Origin: Sporosarcina ureae DSM 2281
Lineage (GTDB): Bacteria > Bacillota > Bacilli > Bacillales_A > Planococcaceae
Direction of reading: 5' to 3'
Assembly: GCF_000425545.1 (NCBI RefSeq)
Contig: NZ_AUDQ01000018.1
Coordinates: forward strand, 1-58,732
Length of the DNA: 58,732 nucleotides
The position numbers and the translations under genes are program-made. The stretch's first letter is position 1. Each line of letters starts with the position of its first letter. Under the pieces are notes generated by a model that was given only the letters and a program-made list of their open reading frames with translations, was not told where the DNA came from and did not search any database. Positions 9,526-17,780 of this stretch are shown here, piece by piece.

Positions 9526-10608
9526 GTGAAGAGAAGTGTCAGTAAACAACAATTCACTTTCTTGCAACAAGAGTTTTCTTTTTTACAACAGCAAGGCAAA
9601 ATGAAAGAAGCAGATGCTAACGAAATGCTCTCGCTATATGAAGCTAAAGGTAGCACTAATTTCGTGAGAATCTTGCTAGCTTTCGGAGCTATATTAGTCG
9701 GGGTCGGGATACTGAGTTTTATCGCAGGCAACTGGGCAGGGCTGACGCCATTCTTTAAGTTTGGATTAATTGTTGCCGGCATGATCTTGGCATACTTTGC
9801 AGGATATAAGCTTGAAAGAGATTACGAACGAACATCTCGCAGTATGTACTATATCGGGGCTGCTATTTTTGGTGCGGGGATATTCCTAATTGGCCAAAGC
9901 TTTCATTTACAACATACTGTATATACGGACTTCCTATTATGGGGGATCGGCATCTTGCCACTAGCCTACTATCTAAAAGATCAATTGCTTGCTGTATTCG
10001 CTAGTGCATTTTTCACAATCTATAGCTTTAGTGCTTTCACAGCTTATGCAGTAGGAAGCTTCGATCCCTTTTGGTTGTTCCTATTGATTCCTCTACTATT
10101 CTGGATGAATGAAATGCGATTCGGAAGAAAGAGTTCGTTGTTCGTCATGAATGTTTTGCTTAGTGTGGCTTTTATCGTCAATATGTTAGAGTTCTTCCAT
10201 GTGGATGAATGGATTTCTGTATTGATTGTCTTTGTATTAGGTGTGCTTCTTGCACTCGCACCTCTCAAACATTATCGTACAGAGTCTTCTTGGGCGGGTT
10301 CCGTACTATTTGGAATCACGGGTATTATGCTGACTTTCCCGTTCATATGGGAGGATTTACGATTCGGAGATTCTGCACCTTACATCTTCACTGCTGTATT
10401 CGTTATCTTATTGCTTTATCTTCTAAAGAAAAACAGCTTACCAGCTATTTTGATCACATGTGCGTTAATCTACCGCTATTACACGGATATCTCATATAAT
10501 TTCATGCCAAAATCATTATTTTTCATCATAGGCGGTTTACTGTTAATCGGTTTTGGATTCTGGTTTGAAAAATCACGACGAGAGACGGTGAAACGTCATG
10601 AAGAATAA
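9526..10608 (+). CDS. DUF2157 multi-pass membrane protein
   Basis: The 360-residue protein begins with a ~45-residue hydrophilic, Gln-rich segment typical of DUF2157. About ten hydrophobic helices follow to the C-terminus. The function of the family is not established. It is often found beside a GDYXXLXY-domain gene, as here: the next gene starts inside its last codons. The GTG start at 9526 follows AGGGAGGG with good spacing. No catalytic motif is apparent. A role as an inner-membrane sensor or envelope protein is possible, but nothing in the sequence proves it. Confidence 0.8.
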   Translation: MKRSVSKQQFTFLQQEFSFLQQQGKMKEADANEMLSLYEAKGSTNFVRILLAFGAILVGVGILSFIAGNWAGLTPFFKFGLIVAGMILAYFAGYKLERDYERTSRSMYYIGAAIFGAGIFLIGQSFHLQHTVYTDFLLWGIGILPLAYYLKDQLLAVFASAFFTIYSFSAFTAYAVGSFDPFWLFLLIPLLFWMNEMRFGRKSSLFVMNVLLSVAFIVNMLEFFHVDEWISVLIVFVLGVLLALAPLKHYRTESSWAGSVLFGITGIMLTFPFIWEDLRFGDSAPYIFTAVFVILLLYLLKKNSLPAILITCALIYRYYTDISYNFMPKSLFFIIGGLLLIGFGFWFEKSRRETVKRHEE

Positions 10609-11137
10609 ACGGAATCTATTTCTTTTAGCCTTAATCGTCCCAATCATACTTCTATTAGCGATGACTTGGAAGCCTTTATACACAGTGAATACTGGTGAAA
10701 CTATCACACTGGAAACAGTGCCCGTTGACCCACGCGATATTCTTTATGGTGATTATGTCAGTCTTCAGTTTGCAATTGAAGAATTCTCCAAAGAAGATCT
10801 TGACCCTGCGCTCATTAAAGAATTCTCCAAACATGATACTGGAAAGCTGACGGTATATGCTGTATTGCAGCTAGAAGAAGGAGATCTATATGGTTTGAAG
10901 ACCGTTACACATAAGAAACCAAGCGATGGGTTATTTTTAAAAGGAGATATGTACTACTACGGCGAACATAATATCGATGAAAATCAGATGTATTTCGCAA
11001 ACTTCCTTCCTGATCGTTTCTATGTAGCTGAAAACACAGGTATGCAGTTGGAAGATCTATCCCGTAAAGGTCAGTTGCTCGCTGACATAAAAGTTCGTGG
11101 TGGTTTTGCTGTGTTAGAAAATGTACGGCCTAAATAG
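10598..11137 (+). CDS. GDYXXLXY-domain membrane-anchored protein
   Basis: This 179-residue protein has one N-terminal membrane helix (residues ~7-24) and an extracytoplasmic domain. The hallmark PVDPRDILYGDYVSLQF (~residues 43-59) contains the GDYxxLxF motif that names the family. It overlaps the DUF2157 gene by 11 bp (ATG within the sequence ending in TAA), so the two are almost certainly translated together and may form a complex. The biochemical role is unknown. No terminator is obvious before the repeat island that follows. Confidence 0.82.
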   Translation: MKNKRNLFLLALIVPIILLLAMTWKPLYTVNTGETITLETVPVDPRDILYGDYVSLQFAIEEFSKEDLDPALIKEFSKHDTGKLTVYAVLQLEEGDLYGLKTVTHKKPSDGLFLKGDMYYYGEHNIDENQMYFANFLPDRFYVAENTGMQLEDLSRKGQLLADIKVRGGFAVLENVRPK

Positions 11138-11273
11138 GTCACTTTATTAAAATTGTGGAAGCTGTTGCTGGAAGTCGTGGGAAACACGTTTTCTAGTAAT
11201 GGTTTCTTTTTTTGAGTTTGTATTGTTTTGAAGATAGTAAGAAGCCGCCTTTGGGTAAGGTGCATGGTATGGA

Positions 11274-11372
11274 GTAAGCGGCATTGGTAGTGGTTCGGCA
11301 AGATCATTTAATTGTTTGTTTTGTACAGAGCTACTCGTTGGATTGCGGGTAGGCAGTTCATATAGTTGTTTT
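11274..11372 (+). repeat. Repeat family A, degraded copy A0
   Basis: GAGTAAGCGGCATTGGTAG and GTAGGCAGTTCATATAGTTG match the two ends of copies A1 and A2 with substitutions. The middle is lost or diverged. It has no coding potential. Confidence 0.55.
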
Positions 11373-11424
11373 TAAAGGAATATGTGCTTAAGTGACTACG
11401 GATTATGTTTCTGTAAAGCGTACG

Positions 11425-11601
11425 TAATAAGCGGCGTTGGGTTGTGGTTCTTGCACGTGCATTTCCTGTTTGATCTGGAGGTTGTGGTTTAGCTGGCAAT
11501 CTAAGTGGCAAGTTCATTGTCCCCACTTCGGCGCTGGCGGATGGCTTTCGCGATGAGCCACAGCAGGCGCCTTCGTTGCATTAGGTGTAGGGCAGTTCGT
11601 C
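11425..11601 (+). repeat. Repeat family A, copy A1
   Basis: It starts TAATAAGCGGCGT and ends GTAGGGCAGTTCGT, and is closely similar to A2 over about 175 bp. It contains a TGGCTT...GAGCCA hairpin around TCGCGAT. Compared with A2 it lacks a ~47-bp segment bounded by the direct repeat CCACAG. Confidence 0.8.
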
Positions 11602-11654
11602 TAGTTATTTTAATCGTCGAAGTGCTTTTGTATTCCGTTTTTATTTAGCATGCC

Positions 11655-11881
11655 TAATAAGCGGCGTACGGTTGTGGTTCTTGCATATGCTTTTCTTTTT
11701 CCTGTTCAATTAGGGGGTTGTGGTTTAGCTGGCGATCTAAGTGGCAAGTTCATTGTCCCCACTACGGCGCTGGTGGATGGCTCTCGCGATGAGCCACAGA
11801 CAGGAAGTGCACCTGTCTCTGTCTCCTCGCTACGCCTACCACAGCAGGCGCCTTCGTTGCGTCGAGTGTAGGGCAGTTCGT
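11655..11881 (+). repeat. Repeat family A, copy A2
   Basis: This is the longer copy of family A. It keeps the TGGCTC...GAGCCA hairpin and has an additional GACAGG-AAGTGCA-CCTGTC hairpin inside the segment absent from A1. Short frames on both strands have no ribosome site and are not conserved in A1. Confidence 0.8.
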
Positions 11882-11944
11882 AGACTTCTTTCGCAAGCAA
11901 TACATACTAGATATCATGATGTAGCTGATATTTTTTCATATTAG

Positions 11945-12233
11945 AACCACAACCAAAATAAACACCACTCAGTAGCACAGGCACAACTGCGGGGTAGGCC
12001 GTGGCCATGAGACAACTGGCAGCACCACCGCCAGCTGGCTCCTGGCTGGAGGCAATCCCCCACGTGCCTGCGCGGGTCAAAAAGACGAACACTCACTAAC
12101 TTCAGTGCCTAACAGCCGGTCGAGCAACGCCCCAACAAAGAGTGACAAAGCCCCGCAGCCGCCTAGTCTTTCCGTCAACCGCGTTTCTAGGTTGGGTACT
12201 GTACGCAATTTATCATTTTGCTATCCTACTTAA
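11945..12233 (+). repeat. Tandem repeat family B, copy B1 (289-bp unit)
   Basis: AACCACAACCAAAATAA starts the unit. It contains GGGGTAGGCCGTGGCCATGA, the self-complementary GCCAGCTGGC and CCCACGTGCCTGCGCGGG, and ends in GGTTGGGTAC. It is locally richer in G+C than the neighbouring genes. The next copy follows directly with a 289-bp period. Confidence 0.88.
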
Positions 12234-12515
12234 AACCACAACCAAAATAACTACCACTCAGTAGCGCAGGCACAACTGCGGGGTAGGCCGTGGCCATGAG
12301 ACAACTGGCAGCACCACCGCCAGCTGGCTCCTGGCTGTAGGCAATCCCCCACGTGCCTGCGCGGGTCCAGAAAACGAACACTCAGTAACTTCGGTCCCCA
12401 ACAAACAGTCGAGCAACCCCCCAACCAAAAGTGAACAAGACCTGCAGCAGCATAGTCTTTCCACCAACCATGTTTGCAGGTTGGGTAAGGTACGCTATTA
12501 CTTATTTTATCAGTC
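12234..12515 (+). repeat. Tandem repeat family B, copy B2
   Basis: This is the second B unit, nearly identical to B1 in its first ~140 bp and more diverged afterwards. GCGCAGGCAC at 12264-12273 is perfectly complementary to GTGCCTGCGC at 12353-12362. It encloses GCCAGCTGGC, so a large branched RNA or DNA fold is possible. Confidence 0.88.
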
Positions 12516-12631
12516 CGCTTAGTGCCACTCTACCACCAGTGAACGGACTAGAAATGCAACGTCCATAGCTTCTTCTTTAGGTATTTCCACACACCTTCTT
12601 GAATTTGTAACTATTTATTCAATTTATACAC

Positions 12632-12660
12632 TGTTCAAAACTACTGTTTCTACGTATAAT
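12632..12660 (+). promoter_or_regulatory. Candidate SigA promoter of the FtsH-like gene
   Basis: A perfect -10 TATAAT lies at 12655-12660. A weak -35 (TGTTCA) sits 17 bp before it. The gene start is about 33 bp downstream. Confidence 0.5.
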
Positions 12661-12693
12661 TTAGGTAATTCACTAAAGGAGCTGGAGCTGGCC

Positions 12694-14427
12694 TTGAAGC
12701 CTATTTCAAAATTAGCATCAAAGATTTTAGTCGTAGCCCTCTTTGTCACGGCGATTGTTGCAGGTGTCACTTGGAACTATTTACAATCCACTGGAGGAAA
12801 AGAAGTATCCTTTGCTCAGATGGAAAAACTGATTGCTGAACAATCAGGTGCTAGTGTCTTACTAAATGAAACGGCCAAAGGAAAGTTATCGATCACTATA
12901 GATCACACAACATACAGCACGATGGTGCGTCCACAAAGTACATTAGTGGATGACTTGGTACAGAAATATAATGTGTCTTATCAATATAAAGCAGAAAGTT
13001 CGGCGGGTAGTTGGATTTTTGGTGGGCTTATATTTGCGGCTCTTTTGACACTTTTCATTCTTCACAAAAAAGGTAAGCTTAATATTGGTGCGTCAGCTAT
13101 GAAACACCAGGCATCAAAAGCGACTCCGCTTCCTGACATTACAATGGCTGATATCGGCGGAATCCCTCAAGAAATGAAAGAAGAAATCCTACAGACGTTA
13201 GAAGTATTCAAAAATCCTGAAGCAGCGAAAGATATGGGCATTGCATTGCCTCAAGGTATTTTACTGTATGGACCTCCGGGGACTGGTAAAACATTATTAG
13301 CTCAAGCAATCGCAAAAGAAATAGGAGCTACTTTTTATTCCTCAAGTGGTGCAGCCTTTACAGAATTATTTGTAGGTGTTGGTGCTTCACGCGTTCGTAC
13401 ACTTTTCGAAAATGCCCGTAAGCAACGTCCTGCCGTCATCTTTATAGATGAAGTAGACGCATTGGCTGGAAAACGAAAAGAACACGGCGGAGAAGAATCT
13501 GAAAAGACGTTAACTGAATTGCTCGTTCAACTTGATGGTGGAAATGATAACGACGGTATATTATTCATTGCCGCAACGAATCGAAAAGATATGCTGGATG
13601 ATGCATTCTTGCGTCCAGGACGTATTGACTTTACTTTTCATGTTCAATTGCCAGACACAAAAGGACGTCGCGAAATTATCGATATCCATACAAATGGCAG
13701 AACGCTGGCACCTAATGTTGTAGCGTCTCTTGATACACTTGCAGACAGCACTTCAGGTTTTTCCGGTGCAGAAATTAGCAGTTTGTTCGAAACAGCTAGC
13801 CGCCGCGCCATTCGCGAAGGTCGGAAACTAATCGAGAAGCATGATTTGGATTTTGCAATTGACCGCACAATCCTTGGAAATACAGCGCGTACGTTAAGCG
13901 ATCAAGAAACGAAGCGTCGCGTAGCCATTCACGAATCCGGGCACGCCATCATCGCTGCTCTAACAAAGCCAGGTTCTGTGAGAAAAGCGACGATCATTCC
14001 AAGAGGTCAAGCACTCGGTTATGTAGCCCCTATTCAAAAGGAATTGCATTTATCTACAGCCAGCGAATTGCTTGATCAAGTCAGTATGATCTTAGCGGGT
14101 GGCATTGCAGAGCGCCTCTATTTAGGTGAGCACAGTATTGGTGTTGGAGGCGACGTGGAACAGGCCAAAGATATTCTTGAGCGTATGGTGAACACTGGAT
14201 TGTTCCAAGAAGGATTTTCTTTGATCTTCAATAAAGCTGATAGAGAAGAAAAAATGCAAATGCTATTTAATCAAGCCGCGAAAAAGACGGAAACGCTCAT
14301 TAAGGAGCACGCGTATCAATTTGAAGAATTGGTCAATGCACTATATAAAGAAGAAACGCTTGAAGGTGACGAAGTGCAGCGCATTGTCGAGTTACCGACT
14401 CCTAAAGATGCGGTAGTGTTTATCTGA
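12694..14427 (+). CDS. FtsH-like AAA+ zinc metalloprotease (paralog)
   Basis: This is a membrane-bound ATP-dependent protease of the FtsH type, which unfolds and degrades membrane and regulatory proteins. Two membrane helices (~residues 10-28 and 106-124) flank a small extracytoplasmic domain. The AAA module follows with Walker A GPPGTGKT (193-200), Walker B VIFIDEVDAL (~247-256) and the second region of homology ATNR...LRPGRID. The peptidase domain has HESGH (~411-415) and a later Asp in GGDVEQA as third zinc ligand. The 577 residues are shorter than typical FtsH (~640-670). The TTG start follows GGAG by 6 bp. Bacilli normally have an essential ftsH near hpt, so this is probably a second copy, isolated beside the repeat island. 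Confidence 0.9.
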   Translation: MKPISKLASKILVVALFVTAIVAGVTWNYLQSTGGKEVSFAQMEKLIAEQSGASVLLNETAKGKLSITIDHTTYSTMVRPQSTLVDDLVQKYNVSYQYKAESSAGSWIFGGLIFAALLTLFILHKKGKLNIGASAMKHQASKATPLPDITMADIGGIPQEMKEEILQTLEVFKNPEAAKDMGIALPQGILLYGPPGTGKTLLAQAIAKEIGATFYSSSGAAFTELFVGVGASRVRTLFENARKQRPAVIFIDEVDALAGKRKEHGGEESEKTLTELLVQLDGGNDNDGILFIAATNRKDMLDDAFLRPGRIDFTFHVQLPDTKGRREIIDIHTNGRTLAPNVVASLDTLADSTSGFSGAEISSLFETASRRAIREGRKLIEKHDLDFAIDRTILGNTARTLSDQETKRRVAIHESGHAIIAALTKPGSVRKATIIPRGQALGYVAPIQKELHLSTASELLDQVSMILAGGIAERLYLGEHSIGVGGDVEQAKDILERMVNTGLFQEGFSLIFNKADREEKMQMLFNQAAKKTETLIKEHAYQFEELVNALYKEETLEGDEVQRIVELPTPKDAVVFI

Positions 14428-14435
14428 TAACTAGC

Positions 14436-14476
14436 AAAACAGCGATCATCTTATTGATGGTCGCTGTTTCTTTTTA
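14436..14476. terminator. Bidirectional terminator
   Basis: AAACAGCGATCATC and GATGGTCGCTGTTT form a strong stem with T-rich flanks on the plus strand. It lies between the convergent FtsH-like and P450 genes. Confidence 0.9.
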
Positions 14477-14501
14477 TGACACGGACGATTGTTTGCGTCA
14501 G

Positions 14502-15818
14502 TCATCCGCGCTTTTCTACCTTCATCGGCCAACCATCTTTTATCCGTAATGAAATCAACGGTTCTGGAACGGGCGCTTGCAATCGAACATTATGAAATAA
14601 AAACTTCTTATATAGCACCGTCAAAATGAGTGTCGCTTCAAGCATCGCAAATCTTGAACCGATGCAACTGCGGGAGCCGCCACCGAACGGAATGTAACTA
14701 AATGGCGCATACTTATTACCTGCTGCAAACCGATCCGGGTCAAATGCACTTGGATTCGGGAACACCTCTTCATTTCGATGAACCGCATACGGACAGATCA
14801 TAAACGTGCTTCCCTCTTTAAAAGATCTTCCGAACATCTCAACAGGTTCGTCAAGTTCCCGATATATCAGCCAGGCAGGAGGATAAAGCCGCAAGCCTTC
14901 ATCAATAATTTGCTGTGTATACGGTAATTCCCGCATCCAATTAAATGGATTACCTCTCAATTCTGCAGTTTCCAATTCATCTATTAGACGTCTCTCTACT
15001 TCAGGATGCCTTGCAATTTCAGCAAATAACCAGCCCAATAAGTTTGCTGTCGTTTCATGACCCGCAAGCAACATGGTCATCATCTGATCACGTACTTCTC
15101 TGTCCCGCAATCTGTTTCCGTTCTCATCTGTCACCGCCATCATCATGCCAAGCAACGAATCTTCAAACCATTCAGGATGGTCTTTCGCAGCCATTAACAC
15201 TTCTTCAATCATTGCTTCGAGTGTCTGTATTGCTTCTTTATGTTTCAAGTTGGCTTTAGTCGGAACTGAAGCAGGAATCATCACGGGACTGAATAAAATT
15301 TTGACGCTTTGCTCAATCGTTGTCGTGACAGCATCCGCAAGCTCTTTCTCCTCTTCCGAGACGTTTGTTGAGAACATCGTTCGCGTAATGATCGACAGTG
15401 TCAAACGCATCATAACAGTATGCATATCCACTTCCTGTTCATGCTCAAGACGCTCACCTAGCTTCTCCGTTTCATCAATGATGGCATGGGCGTAGCGCTC
15501 TAGTGCATCTTTATAGAACGCCGGTTGGATATATTTCCTCTGCGTCGCATGCCGCTCACCTTCCGTCGTCAGTAAACCTTTTCCCACAGTTCTCTGCAAC
15601 ACAGTCGTGGTCCGGCCTTTAATAAATGACTGGTCTTGACGAATCAAGATTTCTCGAATAGCTTCCGGACTGTTGACCACAAACGTCGGGGAAATGCCCG
15701 TCTTCAATGAAATCACATCGCCAATCGGCTGTACTCGCGTAAAAAAAGCTATAGGGTCACGCATGAATTCCAAGTAATTCTGTAAACGTGGAGTCGCAAT
15801 ATCTTGTACAGTAACCAT
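14502..15818 (-). CDS. Cytochrome P450
   Basis: This is a soluble heme-thiolate monooxygenase of 438 residues. The I-helix oxygen-activation motif AGHETTAN is near residue 255. The ExxR pair is in EGLRLYPPAW, and the heme loop FGGGSRSCIG near residue 380 has the proximal Cys. The frame is open to 15851, but ATG at 15818 follows GGAGGAG at 5 bp and is preferred. No ferredoxin or reductase gene is adjacent, so the redox partner and substrate are unknown. The bulky aromatic PPAWLIYRE segment resembles fatty-acid or terpenoid-type bacterial P450s, but the subfamily cannot be assigned from this alone. Confidence 0.93.
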   Translation of the reverse strand: MVTVQDIATPRLQNYLEFMRDPIAFFTRVQPIGDVISLKTGISPTFVVNSPEAIREILIRQDQSFIKGRTTTVLQRTVGKGLLTTEGERHATQRKYIQPAFYKDALERYAHAIIDETEKLGERLEHEQEVDMHTVMMRLTLSIITRTMFSTNVSEEEKELADAVTTTIEQSVKILFSPVMIPASVPTKANLKHKEAIQTLEAMIEEVLMAAKDHPEWFEDSLLGMMMAVTDENGNRLRDREVRDQMMTMLLAGHETTANLLGWLFAEIARHPEVERRLIDELETAELRGNPFNWMRELPYTQQIIDEGLRLYPPAWLIYRELDEPVEMFGRSFKEGSTFMICPYAVHRNEEVFPNPSAFDPDRFAAGNKYAPFSYIPFGGGSRSCIGSRFAMLEATLILTVLYKKFLFHNVRLQAPVPEPLISLRIKDGWPMKVEKRG

Positions 15819-15913
15819 GAAATCTCCTCCAAGGTTGTCATAATGCACCATTTCCCTTTCTCCTGTATGTATGCAGTGTTTCTGGATATGCTAGTCAAAA
15901 GGAGGTGGGTCAA

Positions 15914-16069
15914 TTGGCAAAAGACGTATTATGTGAAGTAACGAACTGTCATTTTTGGGAAGCAGGTAATCAGTGTGGAGCAGACGAAATCAAAGTGATT
16001 TCACGAAAAGGAAGAAAAGCAAAAGACTCAGCCGAAACAGATTGTGGTACGTTCATTCCAAAAGGATAA
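15914..16069 (+). CDS. DUF1540 small cysteine protein
   Basis: A 51-residue frame starts at TTG (15914), 8 bp after AAAGGAGG. The protein reads with the DUF1540 pattern: V.CEVTNCHFWEAGNQCGA..I.V near the N-terminus and a final TDCGTFIP. Four cysteines in this order suggest a small metal-binding fold. The function of the family is unknown, although it is common in spore-formers. A strong terminator follows immediately, so it is a monocistronic unit divergent from the P450 gene. Confidence 0.88.
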   Translation: MAKDVLCEVTNCHFWEAGNQCGADEIKVISRKGRKAKDSAETDCGTFIPKG

Positions 16070-16079
16070 TCCACCTAGC

Positions 16080-16112
16080 AGCAGCCAGGCTTTTATGCTT
16101 GGCTGCTTTTTA
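16080..16112 (+). terminator. Terminator of the DUF1540 gene
   Basis: AGCAGCCAGGC pairs with GCTTGGCTGCT, followed by TTTTTAATT on the plus strand. Confidence 0.92.
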
Positions 16113-16155
16113 ATTATAGCTAGACACTTATGTATTGCTTCCCAGTTCATAACAA

Positions 16156-16563
16156 TTATTTCAACTTGAACGTAGCAGTACAATGAGCAACCAATTCATC
16201 CTTCTCGTTGAATAACGTTCCTTCAACCAAAGCTGTAGAGCGTGTTCTATTGATGACGGCAGCTTTTGAATAGACAGATTCTTGAACGACCGGCTTTAGA
16301 AATTGCGTTGCCATTTGTATCGTCATAACATCATTTGCACCCATTGAACGACAAAGCATTCCCATCGTCGTATCGAGAACGGACATATACATACCACCGT
16401 GAATGGTTCCGCGTACATTATCATAGTCTTGACGATAAGGTAAATATAATTCCACATTACCCGCTTCTAATTTTTGTGTTTGCAGACCTGCAAATTTCCA
16501 AAAAGGACTTGTCTCGAAATCTTGTCGAACTTGTGCCAAGTATTCCACTGTCGTATCGTTCAT
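16156..16563 (-). CDS. PaaI-family hotdog thioesterase
   Basis: This is a probable acyl-CoA thioesterase of the hotdog fold, 135 residues from the chosen start. The motif NVRGTIHGGMYMSVLDTTMG (HGG loop plus the helix carrying the catalytic acid) is the PaaI/YbdB signature. The C-terminus has the usual strand pattern ending FKLK. The frame is open to 16629, but ATG at 16563 is preceded by GGGAGG at good distance and gives a normal family length. The substrate cannot be inferred; no phenylacetate genes are nearby. Confidence 0.88.
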   Translation of the reverse strand: MNDTTVEYLAQVRQDFETSPFWKFAGLQTQKLEAGNVELYLPYRQDYDNVRGTIHGGMYMSVLDTTMGMLCRSMGANDVMTIQMATQFLKPVVQESVYSKAAVINRTRSTALVEGTLFNEKDELVAHCTATFKLK

Positions 16564-16719
16564 TTCATTACCTCCCGAAAATGTAGTGATTGTTTTATAT
16601 ACCATATCGTAAAGGTAGTCTGACGACAATTCAAAGCAATTTATCTTACACGATAATATTTCTATTTCTAATTATTTTAATAAAAAGTATATATTTTTGA
16701 ATCTATTTCCTTTATAATG

Positions 16720-16945
16720 AAGTCAATTTCATAAGTTTTTTAATTTAGGAAGAGTACCTGTGAGCATTATGCCAATCCAATCACCTGTTATGTAATGGAA
16801 TAGAGATCCTCTCTATTCTTATATCAACAAGCGAAACAGAGTAAAGGTCCCTCTCCAATCTGTCATGTTGGTACTATTTCATGTGGATTGGAGAGGGACT
16901 TTTTTATGTGAACATGACTTTAAACATTTTATATAGAAAGGATGG
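16720..16945 (+). promoter_or_regulatory. Leader of the polyamine operon (candidate attenuator)
   Basis: A TATAAT at 16713-16718 would start a ~220-nt leader. It contains an 11-codon mini-frame (GTG at 16760, TAA at 16793-16795) after AGGA, an 8-bp perfect hairpin GAATAGAG/CTCTATTC (16798-16818), and then a full intrinsic terminator (16847-16906) before speD. CCAATCC at 16772-16778 inside the mini-frame is complementary to GGATTGG at 16885-16891, part of the terminator's 3' arm. That gives a possible antiterminator pairing. The structure is seen in the sequence; the regulatory role is inference. Confidence 0.55.
16847..16906 (+). terminator. Intrinsic terminator inside the speD leader
   Basis: GTCCCTCTCCAATC pairs perfectly with GATTGGAGAGGGAC across a 25-nt loop and is followed by TTTTTT. 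It lies only 40 bp before the first coding start of the operon, so it would act as an attenuator rather than an end-of-gene signal. The upstream gene is on the other strand. Confidence 0.85.
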
Positions 16946-17770
16946 ATGTTACGGTTGGAAAATAAGCTGAAGCTCTACGGCTTTAACAACCTCACCAAAA
17001 CTCTTAGCTTCAACATTTATGATGTGAGCTATGCAAAAAGTAGAAGAGAGCAAAGTGAGTATATCGCCTATATAGATGAGCAATACAATTCGGAACGTTT
17101 AACGAAAATTCTCTATGATGTCACCGAAATGATTGGTGCCCATGTATTGAATGTCAGTAAACAAGACTACGACCCGCAAGGTGCTAGTGTAACGTTGATG
17201 ATTTCAGAGGAGAAATTCCCTGCATCACAAATTGATCCTTCCTGCAATCAAGGTGCGATTCCCATCTTACCCGATAAAGACTCCGTCGTTAGTCATTTGG
17301 ACAAAAGCCACGTGACCGTCCATACGTATCCCGAGTATCATCCCGATAACTCCATTGCGACGTTTCGTGTAGATATAGATGTGTCGACGTGTGGGGAGAT
17401 TTCTCCATTAAATGCGCTCGACTATCTCATTGGAAGCTTTGATTCGGATATCATTACCGCAGATTATCGCGTACGTGGATTTACACGATCAGTCGACGGT
17501 AAAAAACTCTTTATGGATCATGCGATTACATCAATCCAAGACTTCATTGACGAGAAAACATTGCAAATGTATGACGCAATCGATATAAATGTTTATCAAG
17601 CGAATATATTCCATACGAAATTACTCATTAAAGAGATTGATTTGCAAGATTACCTATTTAACAAAGACGTTTCAGAAATACCGCCGAAAGAACGTCTTCT
17701 AATCTCTCATAATCTCCGCAAAGAGATGATTGAAATTTACAGCGGTTCCAATGTCTATGAAAATGAGTGA
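16946..17770 (+). CDS. speD: S-adenosylmethionine decarboxylase proenzyme (E. coli type)
   Basis: SpeD makes decarboxylated AdoMet, the aminopropyl donor for SpeE. At 274 residues it is the long E. coli-like class rather than the ~125-residue Bacillus type. KLYGFNNLTK near the N-terminus, DKSHVTVHTYPE with the self-cleaving Ser (~121) that becomes the pyruvoyl group, and VSTCGEISPLNALDYLI and DYRVRGFTR are all conserved. The start is uncertain: ATG at 16946 is very close to GAAAGGA, and TTG at 16955 (giving a start nearer KLYGFNN) has better spacing. It is the first gene of the operon, and its end lies 10 bp before the decarboxylase start. Confidence 0.93.
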   Translation: MLRLENKLKLYGFNNLTKTLSFNIYDVSYAKSRREQSEYIAYIDEQYNSERLTKILYDVTEMIGAHVLNVSKQDYDPQGASVTLMISEEKFPASQIDPSCNQGAIPILPDKDSVVSHLDKSHVTVHTYPEYHPDNSIATFRVDIDVSTCGEISPLNALDYLIGSFDSDIITADYRVRGFTRSVDGKKLFMDHAITSIQDFIDEKTLQMYDAIDINVYQANIFHTKLLIKEIDLQDYLFNKDVSEIPPKERLLISHNLRKEMIEIYSGSNVYENE

Positions 17771-17780
17771 GGAGAGACTA

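Noticed and set aside
11650..11900. Overlapping short frames on both strands of repeat A2
   Set aside because: They are not open in A1, have no ribosome site and are interrupted by the hairpins of the repeat.
11907..12467. Minus-strand frames in repeats B1 (11907-12092) and B2 (12258-12467)
   Set aside because: The two copies are nearly identical DNA, but the open frames fall in different phases and give unrelated proteins. Neither has a ribosome site.
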